This document shows positions 8,443-17,138 of a stretch of DNA of 64,000 nt, piece by piece. Source of the stretch: Lentzea alba (GTDB lineage: Bacteria > Actinomycetota > Actinomycetes > Mycobacteriales > Pseudonocardiaceae); the NCBI RefSeq assembly GCF_011067745.1, contig NZ_JAAMPJ010000009.1, forward strand, positions 310,001 to 374,000, written 5' to 3'. A model generated the notes under the pieces. The model was given only the letters and a program-made list of their open reading frames with translations. It was not told the DNA's origin and did no database searches. The position numbers were made by a program, and so were the translations under genes. Each line of letters begins with the position of its first letter. Within the stretch, counting starts at the first letter, position 1.

Positions 8443-10235
8443 CCGGCGATCACCATGACGTCGTCCATGCCGCCGTTGTCCCGCCAGTCCCGGAGCATGG
8501 CGTGGAACGCGGTGGCGCCCTTCGCGTAACCCTGGCGCGGGTGAGGCTTGCCCTCGTTGTTGTAGTAGCCGGGAGTGCATTCGAGGTGGAACTTGTAGAG
8601 CTCCTCCGCGTTCTCTCCGAGAGCCGCCGCCCAGGCGTCCACCGACTCCGCACTCGGCTCGACCCACCGGGCACCGCGCTTGCCCGCCTCCGCCACGACC
8701 GCCGCGATGTGGCTCGCCTGCTCGTCGAGGATGTGCGCGTAGTTCACCGAGGCGGCGTTCTGGAACGCGCCCAGGGTGAGCAGGTTGGGGAAGCCGTCGC
8801 TGTAGAAACCGTGCAGCGTCCGCGGCCCGCGGCTCCAGTGCTGCAACAGGTGGACGCCGTCACGTCCGTACACCGGCAGCCGGCCGGTGATCATGTCGGA
8901 CATGGCGACCTGGAAACCGGTCGCGAAGATGATGCAGTCCACCTCGTACTCGCGGTCGCCGACCACGAGCGCGTTCTCCGTGACGCGTTCGACGCCGCCG
9001 TGATCGGCGGTGTCGACCAGGGTCACGTTGGGGCGGTTGAAGGTCTGCAGGTACTCGTCGCTGAAGGTCGGCCGCTTGCACGCGTAGCGGTACCAGGGCT
9101 TGAGCAGCTCGGCCGTCTCCCGGTCCCGCACGATGTCGTCGACGCGGGCGCGGACCTGGTTCATCTTCCGGAAGTCGAGGATCTCCTCGGCGCGCTCGCG
9201 TTCCTCCGGCGTCAGCGAGTCGGCCTGCCCGCCCGCGGTGATCTTCCGCAACAGCCGGGCACTGCCCGTCCACGCGTCGCCCACCAGGTCCTCGTCGACG
9301 GAGCCGCCGCTGACGATCCCGAGGAAGTTCTCCATCCGCTGCCGTTGCCACCCCGGTTCCAGCGACGCCGCCCATTCGGGGTCGGTCGGCCGGTTGTCAC
9401 GGTAGTCCACAGTGGACGGCGTGCGCTGGAAGACGTACAGCTGCTGCGCGTCGCGGCCGAGGTGGGGCACGACCTGGATCGCCGTCGCGCCGGTGCCGAT
9501 CAGGGCGACGCGTTTGCCGGCCAGCCCGGTGAGGTTCCCGCCTGCGTCACCGCCGGTGTAGCCGTAGTCCCAGCGGCTGGTGTGGAAGGTGTGTCCCTTG
9601 AAGGTGTCGATACCGGGGATACCGGGGAGCTTGGGCCGGTCCATCGTCCCGTTGGACATCACCACGTACCGCGCCCGCATCCGGTCGCCGCGGTCGGTGG
9701 ACACGATCCATCGGGCCGCGTCCTCGTCCCAGCGCAGCTCGGTGACCGCGGTCTGGAAGCACGCGTCGCGGTAGAGGTCGAAGTGCTCACCGATGGCACG
9801 CGCATGCCGGCGGATCTCCTCGCCGGGCGAGTACTTCCACTCGGGGACGTAGCCGAGTTCGTCCAGCAACGGCAGGTAGACGTACGACTCGATGTCGCAG
9901 TGGATTCCCGGGTAACGGTTCCAGTACCACGTGCCACCGAAGTCGCCGCCCTTCTCCACCACCCGGATGGAGCCGACGCCGGCCTGTCGCAGCCGGGCCC
10001 CGGCGAGCAGGCCGCCGAGCCCGCCGCCGATGACGACGACCTCCACCTCGTCGTGCAGGGGTTCGCGGGTGAAGTCCGGATCGGCGTGCGGGTCGTCGGC
10101 GTAGAAGCCGAACTCACCGGCCACGTCGCGGTACTGCGTGGCGCCGTCGGGACGGATGCGGCGGTCGCGCTCGGCCCGGTACCGGGCGCGCAGCTCGTTC
10201 GGGTCGAAGTCGAGGTCCTCGGAAACAGGCAACAC
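8439..10235 (-). CDS. FAD-dependent Baeyer-Villiger monooxygenase
   Basis: A 598-residue flavoenzyme inserting oxygen next to a ketone to give an ester or lactone. The first FAD-binding Rossmann motif is at residues 70-75 (GGGLGG). The type I Baeyer-Villiger fingerprint FKGHTFHTSRWD is at 212-223, followed by the NADPH-binding GTGATA at 247-252. The N-terminal 60-residue extension before the Rossmann fold is common in cyclic-ketone enzymes. I place the start at the GTG at 10235, with GAAAGG nine bases upstream. It lies between a short-chain dehydrogenase and a lactonase-like gene on the same strand, an arrangement suited to alcohol-ketone-lactone catabolism. Substrate unknown. Confidence 0.9.
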   Translation of the reverse strand: MLPVSEDLDFDPNELRARYRAERDRRIRPDGATQYRDVAGEFGFYADDPHADPDFTREPLHDEVEVVVIGGGLGGLLAGARLRQAGVGSIRVVEKGGDFGGTWYWNRYPGIHCDIESYVYLPLLDELGYVPEWKYSPGEEIRRHARAIGEHFDLYRDACFQTAVTELRWDEDAARWIVSTDRGDRMRARYVVMSNGTMDRPKLPGIPGIDTFKGHTFHTSRWDYGYTGGDAGGNLTGLAGKRVALIGTGATAIQVVPHLGRDAQQLYVFQRTPSTVDYRDNRPTDPEWAASLEPGWQRQRMENFLGIVSGGSVDEDLVGDAWTGSARLLRKITAGGQADSLTPEERERAEEILDFRKMNQVRARVDDIVRDRETAELLKPWYRYACKRPTFSDEYLQTFNRPNVTLVDTADHGGVERVTENALVVGDREYEVDCIIFATGFQVAMSDMITGRLPVYGRDGVHLLQHWSRGPRTLHGFYSDGFPNLLTLGAFQNAASVNYAHILDEQASHIAAVVAEAGKRGARWVEPSAESVDAWAAALGENAEELYKFHLECTPGYYNNEGKPHPRQGYAKGATAFHAMLRDWRDNGGMDDVMVIAG

Positions 10236-10263
10236 GGGAAAGCCTTTCGCTGAAGAGGGTTGC

Positions 10264-11031
10264 TCAGACCGCGGACCAGCCGTTGTCGACCGGGAGGACG
10301 ACACCGCTGATGTTCGAAGCGGCGTTCGAGGCGAGGAAGACGATGGCGGCGGCCTGCTCCTCGGCCTGCGAGATGCGGCCGATGTTCTGCATGTACTTGC
10401 CGACGACCTGAGGCCCGTGCGTGTCGGGATCCACGTTGACGGAGATGCCCGTGCTCACCCCGCCGGGCGCGATGGCGTTCGCGCGAATGCCGGAGTCCCG
10501 GTACATGACCGCGACCGAGCGCGTCAGTCCGATGAGGCCGGTCTTCGACGACGTGTACGCCAGTCCGGCGGCACTGCCGCGCAGGCCCGCCTCCGACGCC
10601 GTGTAGACGATCGCGCCCTTGCCCTTGGCGAGCATGTGCGGCAACGCGGCGCGGGTGAGCCGGAACGGCGCGGTGAGGTTGACGCCGATGACGCGCTCCC
10701 ACTCCGCGTCGGAGACGTCGGCCGCCGCGTTCATCGAGTCCATGATCCCGGCGTTGCACACCAGCACGTCCAGGCCGCCGAACTCCTCCACCGCCGTCGC
10801 GACCACCTCGTCGACCACGGCCGAGTCGGTCAGGTCCCCCGCGACGACGACCGCGGCACCGCCGGCGGCGGTGATCTCCTCGGCGACGACCTTGGCGGCG
10901 TCACCGTTGATGTCGGCTACCACCACCTTCGCGCCCAACCCGGCGAACTGGAGGGCCGCGGCCCGCCCGATTCCCGATCCGCCGCCGGTGATGACGACGC
11001 TGCTGCCACTCAGATCACTGTTCGAGGTCAT
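10264..11031 (-). CDS. Short-chain dehydrogenase/reductase
   Basis: A classical 255-residue SDR. The cofactor motif TGGGSGIG is at residues 15-22, NAG lies near 90, and the catalytic Tyr and Lys sit in YTSSKTG. An aspartate after the second beta strand (VVADINGD) favours NAD. It opens the operon with the monooxygenase (28 bases downstream) and propeller gene, so oxidation of an alcohol to the ketone used by the monooxygenase is likely. A TetR gene is divergent, with a possible operator between them. Confidence 0.88.
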   Translation of the reverse strand: MTSNSDLSGSSVVITGGGSGIGRAAALQFAGLGAKVVVADINGDAAKVVAEEITAAGGAAVVVAGDLTDSAVVDEVVATAVEEFGGLDVLVCNAGIMDSMNAAADVSDAEWERVIGVNLTAPFRLTRAALPHMLAKGKGAIVYTASEAGLRGSAAGLAYTSSKTGLIGLTRSVAVMYRDSGIRANAIAPGGVSTGISVNVDPDTHGPQVVGKYMQNIGRISQAEEQAAAIVFLASNAASNISGVVLPVDNGWSAV

Positions 11032-11050
11032 GTGCTCACCATACTCATTT

Positions 11051-11071
11051 ATTGTCAGTCAGTGCCACAAT
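11051..11071. promoter_or_regulatory. Imperfect palindrome in SDR/TetR divergent promoter
   Basis: The 90-base space between the SDR start (11031) and TetR start (11122) holds ATTGT-N11-ACAAT, with TTGTCA/ATGTCA repeats around it (11052-11075). It is in the right place for the TetR operator controlling both directions, but the arms are only five bases. Confidence 0.35.
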
Positions 11072-11121
11072 GTCACCCGAAGACAAGAAGTAAGATGCGG
11101 AAGCCCTGGGACGGAGGTGCC

Positions 11122-11748
11122 ATGCCCAACGAACAGCAGACCCGCACGCCAGAACGGACCGGACGACCGCCGCTGACCGAACGGCGCAAGGCGGAGACCC
11201 GGCTGGAGGTCGCGCGCGCGGCCGTCCGCCTGTTCCTGGCCAAGGGCCTCGCGGGCACGTCCGCCGAGGAGATCGCGGCGGAGGTGGGCATCTCCGCGCG
11301 CACGTTGTGGCGCTACTTCCCGAACAAGGAGAGCTGCGTCATGCCGCTGCTGACCGGCGGGATCGAACACACGGCCGCGTGCCTGCGTTCGTGGCGCCGC
11401 GACCAGGGCGTGTCGGACCTGCTCGGCATGCTCACGTCCGGCCGCGTCGGCTCCCGCGAGGAGATGGCGGCGATGATGAACCTGGTCCGGCTGACCCGGA
11501 CCGAACCGGGCCTGCGCGCGGTCTGGCTGGAGGCGCACCGGGAGGCGGAGCCGGCGTTCGCCGAGGCACTCGCCCACCGCGCCGGCCTCGCCGAACCCGA
11601 CCTGGTCATCGCGATCCAGGCGGCGATGATCAACAGTGCGTTGCGGGTGACCGTGGAGCACCACGCGTTCAACACCGAGAGGCCGGAGTCCCTGGCGGAG
11701 GCGACGGCCGAGGCCCTGGTCATCGCCGCGCGCGGCCTCCCGAACTGA
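11122..11748 (+). CDS. TetR-family transcriptional regulator
   Basis: The 208-residue protein has a basic N-terminal tail and the TetR helix-turn-helix at about residues 22-70 (AEEIAAEVGISARTLWRYFPNKE), then a helical C-terminal domain. A GGAGGTG ribosome site precedes the ATG at 11122; an upstream ATG at 11095 has none. It is transcribed away from the dehydrogenase/monooxygenase/lactonase operon and probably represses it in the absence of a pathway substrate. The effector is unknown. Confidence 0.87.
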   Translation: MPNEQQTRTPERTGRPPLTERRKAETRLEVARAAVRLFLAKGLAGTSAEEIAAEVGISARTLWRYFPNKESCVMPLLTGGIEHTAACLRSWRRDQGVSDLLGMLTSGRVGSREEMAAMMNLVRLTRTEPGLRAVWLEAHREAEPAFAEALAHRAGLAEPDLVIAIQAAMINSALRVTVEHHAFNTERPESLAEATAEALVIAARGLPN

Positions 11749-11762
11749 CCAAGACCAGCTCG

Positions 11763-12467
11763 TCAGCCGTGGTTGATCGCTTCGGTGGCCTCGGTGATGA
11801 TCTCGCGCATCGCGGTCTCGGCGCCGACCGGATCGCCTGACCGGATCGCCTGCGCGACGTCGGCGTGCAGCCGGATGGCGACCGGGTTCGGGAGGTGCGG
11901 CATCAGGCCGTGATGGGTGCGCCCGATGAGCACCTCGTCGGTCACGCCGGTCAGCGCGGCGAGCATCTCGTTGCCGGACGCCGCCAGCAGCGTCCGGTGG
12001 AACACCAGATCCGCCTGCAGGTAAGCCTCCAGGTCACCGGACTTGCCGTGCACGGCCATGTCCATCACGGCGCCGGTCATGACGCCGCACTGTTCCGGGG
12101 TGGCCCGCCGCGCGGCCAGCGCCGCGGCCACCGGTTCGACGCCCGCACGCAGTTCGCCCAGGGACGCCAGCTGCGCCTGCCGGTCCGGGCCGTCCAGCCG
12201 CCAGCGGATGATCCGCGGGTCCAGGACGTTCCAGGCGGCGCGTTCGGCGACGGTCACGCCGACGCGACGACGGGTGGTCAGCATGCCCATGGACTCCAGC
12301 ACGCGTACCGCCTCGCGGATCACCGAGCGGCCGACCTCGTAGCGCTGGGCGAGTTCCTCGATGCGCAGCACGTCGCCGGGCGGGATCGCGCCGGAGCTGA
12401 TCTGCGTGCCCAGGTGATCAAGGACGGTCTCATGCAGACCGCGTTTGAGCTGCTCTTCGGCCACCAC
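11763..12467 (-). CDS. GntR/FadR-family regulator of gluconate genes
   Basis: A 234-residue regulator with an N-terminal winged helix (LRIEELAQRYEVGRSVIREA, residues 34-53, then RRRVGVTV) and a C-terminal all-helical FCD ligand domain with the conserved DLVFHRTLL segment. It is divergent from gluconokinase and a GntP permease, so it is probably the gluconate-responsive repressor of that operon. The start is GTG-GTG at 12467; a palindrome lies just upstream. The 3' end is 14 bases from the convergent TetR gene. Confidence 0.85.
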   Translation of the reverse strand: MVAEEQLKRGLHETVLDHLGTQISSGAIPPGDVLRIEELAQRYEVGRSVIREAVRVLESMGMLTTRRRVGVTVAERAAWNVLDPRIIRWRLDGPDRQAQLASLGELRAGVEPVAAALAARRATPEQCGVMTGAVMDMAVHGKSGDLEAYLQADLVFHRTLLAASGNEMLAALTGVTDEVLIGRTHHGLMPHLPNPVAIRLHADVAQAIRSGDPVGAETAMREIITEATEAINHG

Positions 12468-12474
12468 GAGCGCA

Positions 12475-12543
12475 AATCATCCCATGATTGCCTAGCTGGG
12501 GCTACATGAGCGATTAAGACCTGATCAATCGAGCTCCGGTCTT
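12475..12543. promoter_or_regulatory. Inverted repeats in gntR/gntK divergent promoter
   Basis: The 145-base intergenic region has a lower GC content than its neighbours. AATCAT-CCC-ATGATT (12475-12489) is a perfect inverted repeat. AAGACC (12516-12521) pairs with GGTCTT (12538-12543) across 16 bases. Either could be the GntR operator. Confidence 0.4.
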
Positions 12544-12612
12544 GTAAAAAGCAGATTATTAACTCAAGATGTTGCGCACTGCGCTCACCGCCAACACCCC
12601 AACGGAGGGGCC

Positions 12613-13113
12613 GTGTCGCAACTCATCGCCGTCATGGGCGTGTCCGGATCCGGCAAGACGACCGTGGGCGCCGCGCTGGCCCAGCGCCTGCGCGTGCCCT
12701 TCGCCGACGCCGACGACTTCCACCCGCAGACCAACATCGACAAGATGTCCGCCGGCATCCCGCTCGACGACGCCGACCGGCTCCCCTGGCTCGTGGCCAT
12801 CGGTGCGTGGCTCGCCACGCACTCGGCCGACGGCGGCGTGATCGGCTGCTCGGCCCTCAAGCGCTCCTATCGCGACGTCCTGCGCGCCGCCGCGCCCACG
12901 ACGTTGTTCGTGCACCTGGCCGGCGACCAGGACGTGGTGCGCAAACGCGTCGCCGGCCGACCTGGGCACTTCATGCCCGCGAGCCTCGTCGCCACCCAGT
13001 TCGCCACCCTCGAACCGCTCGAACCCGACGAGAGCGGGATCGAGATCGATCTCGACCAGCCCGTGGACCGGGTCGTCGAGGCCTACCTGCACGCCGCCGT
13101 GGAGGCACTGTGA
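12613..13113 (+). CDS. gntK: Gluconokinase
   Basis: A 166-residue kinase that phosphorylates D-gluconate to 6-phosphogluconate for the pentose phosphate pathway. The P-loop GVSGSGKT is at residues 9-16. DADDFHP and the KMSAGIPLDDADRLPWL segment are characteristic of GntK-type gluconokinases, as is CSALKRSYRD. The GTG start at 12613 follows GGAGGGGCC. It overlaps the permease gene by four bases. The divergent GntR gene completes a gluconate-use locus. Confidence 0.95.
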   Translation: MSQLIAVMGVSGSGKTTVGAALAQRLRVPFADADDFHPQTNIDKMSAGIPLDDADRLPWLVAIGAWLATHSADGGVIGCSALKRSYRDVLRAAAPTTLFVHLAGDQDVVRKRVAGRPGHFMPASLVATQFATLEPLEPDESGIEIDLDQPVDRVVEAYLHAAVEAL

Positions 13114-14462
13114 ACGTCGCACTCGCCGCTGTCTCCAGCGGACGCCTGATCCCGGCCGCGCTGATCGGCATCGCGCTGCTGGTGCTGCTGATCACCCGGT
13201 TCCGGGTGCACCCGTTCCTCGGCCTGACGATCTCCTCGCTGATCGTCGCGGTGATCGCGGGCATGCCCATGGAGGCGTCGATCGCCTCCTTCGCCAAGGG
13301 CTTCGGCGACACCGCCGCCGGCGTCGGCACCCTGATCGCGCTCGGCGCGATGTTCGGCAAGCTGCTGGCCGACTCCGGCGGCGCCGACACCATCGTGGAC
13401 ACGATCATCGGCCGTTCCAGCACGCGCACCCTGCCCTGGGCGATGGCCGCGGTCGGCGCGTTGATCGGCCTGCCGATGTTCTTCGAGATCGGCCTGGTGC
13501 TGATCATGCCGGTGATCCTGCTGGTCTCCCGCCGTTCCGGGGTGTCGTTGATGCGCCTGGGCATTCCGGCGCTGGCCGGTCTGTCGGCGATGCACGGGCT
13601 GGTGCCGCCGCACCCCGGTCCGCTGGTCGCGGTCACCGCGCTCAAGGCCGACCTCGGCATCACCCTCGGCCTGGGCGTGCTGATCGCCCTGCCCACCATC
13701 GCCATCGCGGGACCGCTGTTCGCCCGGTTCGCCGCCCGCTGGGTCGACGTGCCCGCCCCCGCGCTGTTCGACACCGAACCGCGCGACGAACGGCCGCGCC
13801 CGACGTTCGCCGTCACGCTGGCCACCGTGCTGCTGCCGGTGGTGCTGATGATGGGCAAGGCGCTGGCCGACATCTTCATGGCCAAGGGCAACCCGGTGCG
13901 CAGCGCACTGGACTTCCTCGGCGCACCGCTGATCGCGCTGCTGATCGCGGTGATCGTCGCGATGTTCACCTTCGGCCGCGGCGCGCGGATGGACGTCAAG
14001 GCCGTGGCGAAGTCCGTCGAGGACGGTCTGCCGCCGATCGCCGGCATCCTGCTCATCGTCGCCGCCGGCGGCGGTTTCAAGCAGACGCTGATCGACACCG
14101 GGATCGGCAAGCTGATCGCCGACTGGGTCGCCGGCAGCGGGATGTCGGTGCTGCTGCTGGCCTGGCTGGTCGCGGTGCTCATCCGGCTGGCCACCGGCTC
14201 GGCAACCGTCGCCACGGTCACCGCGTCCGGCATCCTCGCCCCGCTGGTGTCGACCCTGTCCCCCGGCGAGACCTCGCTGCTCGTCCTCGCGATCGGCGCC
14301 GGCTCGCTGTTCTTCTCCCACGTCAACGACGCCGGGTTCTGGTTGGTGAAGGGCTACTTCGGGCTCAACGTCGGGCAGACCATCAAGACCTGGTCGATCA
14401 TGGAAACCATCCTGTCCGTGACCGGACTGGTCTTCACGTTGCTGCTCAACCTGATCATCTGA
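13110..14462 (+). CDS. gntP: GntP-family gluconate permease
   Basis: A 450-residue integral membrane symporter with about 12-14 hydrophobic segments. It carries GntP family landmarks: LGAMFGKLLADSGGADTI, the GLPMFFEIGLVL and HGLVPPHPGPL segments, and GSATVATVTASGI near the C-terminus. It probably imports gluconate with protons for the kinase encoded immediately upstream. The GTG start at 13110 overlaps the gntK stop. Its last eight bases overlap the end of the convergent NmrA-like gene. Confidence 0.93.
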   Translation: MNVALAAVSSGRLIPAALIGIALLVLLITRFRVHPFLGLTISSLIVAVIAGMPMEASIASFAKGFGDTAAGVGTLIALGAMFGKLLADSGGADTIVDTIIGRSSTRTLPWAMAAVGALIGLPMFFEIGLVLIMPVILLVSRRSGVSLMRLGIPALAGLSAMHGLVPPHPGPLVAVTALKADLGITLGLGVLIALPTIAIAGPLFARFAARWVDVPAPALFDTEPRDERPRPTFAVTLATVLLPVVLMMGKALADIFMAKGNPVRSALDFLGAPLIALLIAVIVAMFTFGRGARMDVKAVAKSVEDGLPPIAGILLIVAAGGGFKQTLIDTGIGKLIADWVAGSGMSVLLLAWLVAVLIRLATGSATVATVTASGILAPLVSTLSPGETSLLVLAIGAGSLFFSHVNDAGFWLVKGYFGLNVGQTIKTWSIMETILSVTGLVFTLLLNLII

Positions 14463-15267
14463 CCGGTGCGCCGAACGCGGACGCGTGGTCGCGGGCCCAG
14501 TCGGCGAACGTCAGCGCGGGCCTGCCCAGCAGGTCCTCCACCGTGCTCGTGGTGGGGCCCGCGCTGACGGCGTAGTCGGCCAGGGAGCCGAGCAGACGGG
14601 CGGGAACCTCCTCGGGCAGTCCCTGCGCGAGGAGGCCCTGCCGCACCTGTTCCGGCGGAAGTTCCTGGAAGGACAACGTCCGGCCGACAGCGGCGCCGAC
14701 GATCCGCACCTTCTCGTACTGGTCCAGCGACTCCGGTCCGGTCAGCGTGTGCACCGACCCGGCGTGCCCGTTGCCCAGAAGTGCTTGTGCGGCAACCGTT
14801 GCGATGTCGGTTTCGTGGATCGGCGACGTGGCGGCCTTGCCGTACGCGCCGCGCACGACGTCACCGGCCCTGACCTGCGGCACCCAGGCCAGCGCGTTGG
14901 CGGCGAAGTCGGCCAGGCGCAGGACCGTCCACTCCAGACCGGAGCCGGTCACGAGCTCCTCGGCCCGCCGGAACTGGTCGGCGAACCGGGCTTCCCCCGC
15001 CGGATGCTCCACCGTCGTGGCCGACAGCAGCACCGCCCGCCGGACGCCCTGCTCGACGGCCAGGGCCAGCAACGCCTCCAGGCCAGGACCGGTGGCCCGC
15101 GGGCTGATCTGGATCGCCTCCACCCCTTCCAGGTCCGGTTTGATCCACTGTGGACTGAACAGGTCACCCGTCTGGCGGGTGACAGTGGTGACGGGCACGT
15201 TGTCCTGCAACAGCAGTTCCGCCACGCGCCGCCCCACGACGCCGTTGCCACCGGTGATCAGGATCAT
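14455..15267 (-). CDS. NmrA-like NAD(P)-binding protein (atypical SDR)
   Basis: A 270-residue atypical short-chain dehydrogenase. It opens with ILITGGNGVVGRRVAELL, a Rossmann glycine motif at residues 5-11, and lacks the classical Tyr-x3-Lys. The rest matches the NmrA/quinone-reductase-2-like layout (SATTVEHP, GLEWTVLRLADFAANAL). Such proteins are redox sensors or quinone reductases; the substrate here is unknown. The ATG at 15267 overlaps the stop of the SnoaL-like gene upstream, so the two are co-transcribed. Confidence 0.82.
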   Translation of the reverse strand: MILITGGNGVVGRRVAELLLQDNVPVTTVTRQTGDLFSPQWIKPDLEGVEAIQISPRATGPGLEALLALAVEQGVRRAVLLSATTVEHPAGEARFADQFRRAEELVTGSGLEWTVLRLADFAANALAWVPQVRAGDVVRGAYGKAATSPIHETDIATVAAQALLGNGHAGSVHTLTGPESLDQYEKVRIVGAAVGRTLSFQELPPEQVRQGLLAQGLPEEVPARLLGSLADYAVSAGPTTSTVEDLLGRPALTFADWARDHASAFGAPVR

Positions 15268-15686
15268 GATGCTTCCACCCCTTGGCCGAGCTGCCGCAAC
15301 TGCGCGAAGACGTCGACAACGCCCCAGATCTCGGCGATCCGGCCGTGGGCGAAGCGGATGATGAAAATCTCGTCGTACCTGACGGACCTTCCGGTCGCCG
15401 GCAGGCCGCGGTACTCGCCCTGATGGGTGCCGGTGACCGTGTTCCGGTAGACGACCTTGTCCCCCTCGGCGACCACGTCCTCGATGGCGACGCGAATGTC
15501 GGGGAACGCGCGCAGAAGCGTCACCCACACCTGCTTGAGCGCCTGCACCCCCGTCACGCCACTGGGTACCGGGGCGTGGAACACCAGGTCCGGATCGACG
15601 ACTTCGTCGATCACCTTCGCGATGGCCTCCACGTCGCCGCTGTTGACGGCGTCGTGGAAGCGGCCGAACGTCTCTTGGTTCGTCAT
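15264..15686 (-). CDS. SnoaL-like polyketide cyclase-family protein
   Basis: About 140 residues of a cone-shaped alpha+beta barrel (NTF2/SnoaL fold): FHDAVNSGDVEAIAKVIDEVVDPDLVFH at the front, then a central FPDIRVAIEDVVAEGDKVV and a terminal RFAHGRIAEIWGVVD. Members catalyse aldol cyclisation in polyketide pathways or act as small hydrolases and isomerases. There are no polyketide genes here, so function stays open. The start is ATG 15686, with a GTG two codons earlier. It is coupled to the NmrA-like gene by an ATGA overlap. Confidence 0.82.
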   Translation of the reverse strand: MTNQETFGRFHDAVNSGDVEAIAKVIDEVVDPDLVFHAPVPSGVTGVQALKQVWVTLLRAFPDIRVAIEDVVAEGDKVVYRNTVTGTHQGEYRGLPATGRSVRYDEIFIIRFAHGRIAEIWGVVDVFAQLRQLGQGVEAS

Positions 15687-15741
15687 GTGCACAAGACGAC
15701 GGCTTCCGCAGGGATGTGACAGGCCGTGAGCGGCGTCACAA

Positions 15742-16161
15742 TCACTCAGGCCGCGGCCTCGGCGCCCAGGCGATCAGGTTCGCGAAGATCCCGCCGAGGA
15801 TCACGACGCCCAGCATGACGCCCACGACCCAGAACGCCTGGTCGTTGTCGGCCAGCGCGGCGTCGACGACCTTGCCGTTCTCCAGGTCGTAGCGGACCGT
15901 CACGCGCTCACCGGGGTTCCGGGCCGGGCCGTTCTCCGACAGGGTCGCGACCTGCTTCGTGCCGTCCGGCAACGGGTACTCGACCTTGACCGAGGCGCTC
16001 TTCCCCGATTTCAGTCGCTCCTGCACCGTCCCCTCGGCACTGGCCCAGGACTGCTGCTCGGTCGCCGAACTGATCACGAACGCCAACCCCGCGACCGCGC
16101 CCGCCAGCACGAGCCCCGCCACGAACCGGCCGGTGCGGGACTTCAACGATTTCGCCACCAC
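15742..16161 (-). CDS. DUF3592-like membrane protein
   Basis: A 139-residue protein with an N-terminal membrane helix (about residues 13-31), an extracytoplasmic beta-rich region with NPGERVTVRYDLENGKVVDA, and a C-terminal helix (WVVGVMLGVVILGGIFANLIA). This topology and the PGERVxVRYD motif are those of DUF3592 proteins, whose function is unknown. The GTG at 16161 follows GAGGGGAGG and is preferred to upstream starts. It ends 55 bases from the start of the SnoaL gene, also minus strand. Confidence 0.75.
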   Translation of the reverse strand: MVAKSLKSRTGRFVAGLVLAGAVAGLAFVISSATEQQSWASAEGTVQERLKSGKSASVKVEYPLPDGTKQVATLSENGPARNPGERVTVRYDLENGKVVDAALADNDQAFWVVGVMLGVVILGGIFANLIAWAPRPRPE

Positions 16162-16299
16162 GCCTCCCCTCGCCCACGACATCGCGGCAACCGTCCCGAA
16201 CGTCACACGAGCGGCTGGATGAGCCCATTAGCCTGTGTGGAGCAGCACAGTCGGCTACTCTCTGGTCGCGTTCAGTGAGAAAGCGACCCTGGGGGACGC

Positions 16300-16845
16300 G
16301 TGATAGATCCCGAGCAGCTGCTCAGCCAGTACGAAGGCAAGCTCGCCGAGGCACAGGCCAAGAGCGACGCCATCCGCGAGAACCTCGCGAACCTGCACGT
16401 CACCGAGCGCAGCCCGGACGGGCAGATCACGGTGACGGTGAACGACGCGGGCAACCTCGTCGGCCTGCAACTCGGCCAGGCGCTGCAGCGCAAGGACGGT
16501 GCGGCGGTCGCGCAGGACATCATGCGCACCTTGCAGGCCGCGCAGAGCCGTGTCGCGAACACGGTCCAGGAGTCGATGGCGCCTCTTCTGGGCGAGGACT
16601 CCGAGGCCATGCACATGATGATGGACAAGCTCCGCAGCGCCCAGCCGCCACCACCGCCGGAGCAGTACGGGCAGGGAGGCGGGAGCTGGGGTCCGACCGA
16701 AACTCGCCTGGGGACCATCGAGGACGACGGCGCGCCGCCTCCTCCCCCGCCGCCCGCGCGCCCGCAACCGCCCCAGCAGCCGCCCCGCCGCCGTCCAGTC
16801 GAGGACGATGACGACGACTTCGGCAACGGAGGGTTCCTCCGATGA
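16300..16845 (+). CDS. YbaB/EbfC-family protein of a type VII secretion module
   Basis: A 181-residue protein. Residues 1-110 match the YbaB/EbfC fold: a helix (EQLLSQYEGKLAEAQAKSDA), then TVTVNDAGNLVGLQL strands and two long helices. The C-terminal 70 residues are a low-complexity Pro/Gln/Asp tail ending in DDDDDFGNGG. Classical YbaB is a 100-residue nucleoid protein. In actinomycetes longer relatives precede ESX target genes, as here, suggesting a secretion or chaperone role (inference). The GTG start follows GGGGGAC. Its stop overlaps the next gene by four bases. A related gene heads the second module at 41644-42099. Confidence 0.8.
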   Translation: MIDPEQLLSQYEGKLAEAQAKSDAIRENLANLHVTERSPDGQITVTVNDAGNLVGLQLGQALQRKDGAAVAQDIMRTLQAAQSRVANTVQESMAPLLGEDSEAMHMMMDKLRSAQPPPPPEQYGQGGGSWGPTETRLGTIEDDGAPPPPPPPARPQPPQQPPRRRPVEDDDDDFGNGGFLR

Positions 16846-17138
16846 ACTACCGCATCGACCTCAGCGAGATGGACAACCACGCCAGGCGCGTCGACGAGAT
16901 CGGCGGGCGCATCGGCACCGCCATCGGCGCGGGCACCGCGGCGTCGAACTCCGAGGCGTTCGGCTTGCTCGGCATCCCGCTCGCGGCCCTCTGCTCGGCC
17001 GCGCAGCACATGGCGATGAACACCCTCAACGACGCCGCCGAGGCCGCGCTCGACCACCACAAGCGGGTGCTGGCGTGGCGCGAGGCCGTCAAGGCGAACG
17101 ACGAGGACCAGGCCAGCCGCTTCAAGGTGGGTGAGTGA
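16842..17138 (+). CDS. Small ESX/type VII secretion target (EspC-like)
   Basis: A 98-residue, mostly helical protein beginning MNYRIDLSEMDNHARRVDEI, with two helices around a central loop and a charged C-terminus. Size, helical hairpin and context fit the EspC-like/WXG100-like family of type VII substrates. It sits between a YbaB-like gene and a larger helical substrate with ATGA and GTGA overlaps on either side, so all are co-expressed. It probably pairs with the larger protein for export. No classic W-x-G is visible. Counterpart: the gene at 41312-41623. Confidence 0.75.
   Translation: MNYRIDLSEMDNHARRVDEIGGRIGTAIGAGTAASNSEAFGLLGIPLAALCSAAQHMAMNTLNDAAEAALDHHKRVLAWREAVKANDEDQASRFKVGE

Noticed and set aside
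11051..11071. Treating the SDR/TetR intergenic palindrome as an established operator
   Set aside because: The arms are only five bases with an 11-base spacer; it is kept as a weak regulatory feature only.
15264..15686. Polyketide biosynthesis inferred from the SnoaL-like gene
   Set aside because: No ketosynthase, acyl carrier protein or tailoring genes lie nearby; the fold is widespread outside polyketide pathways.
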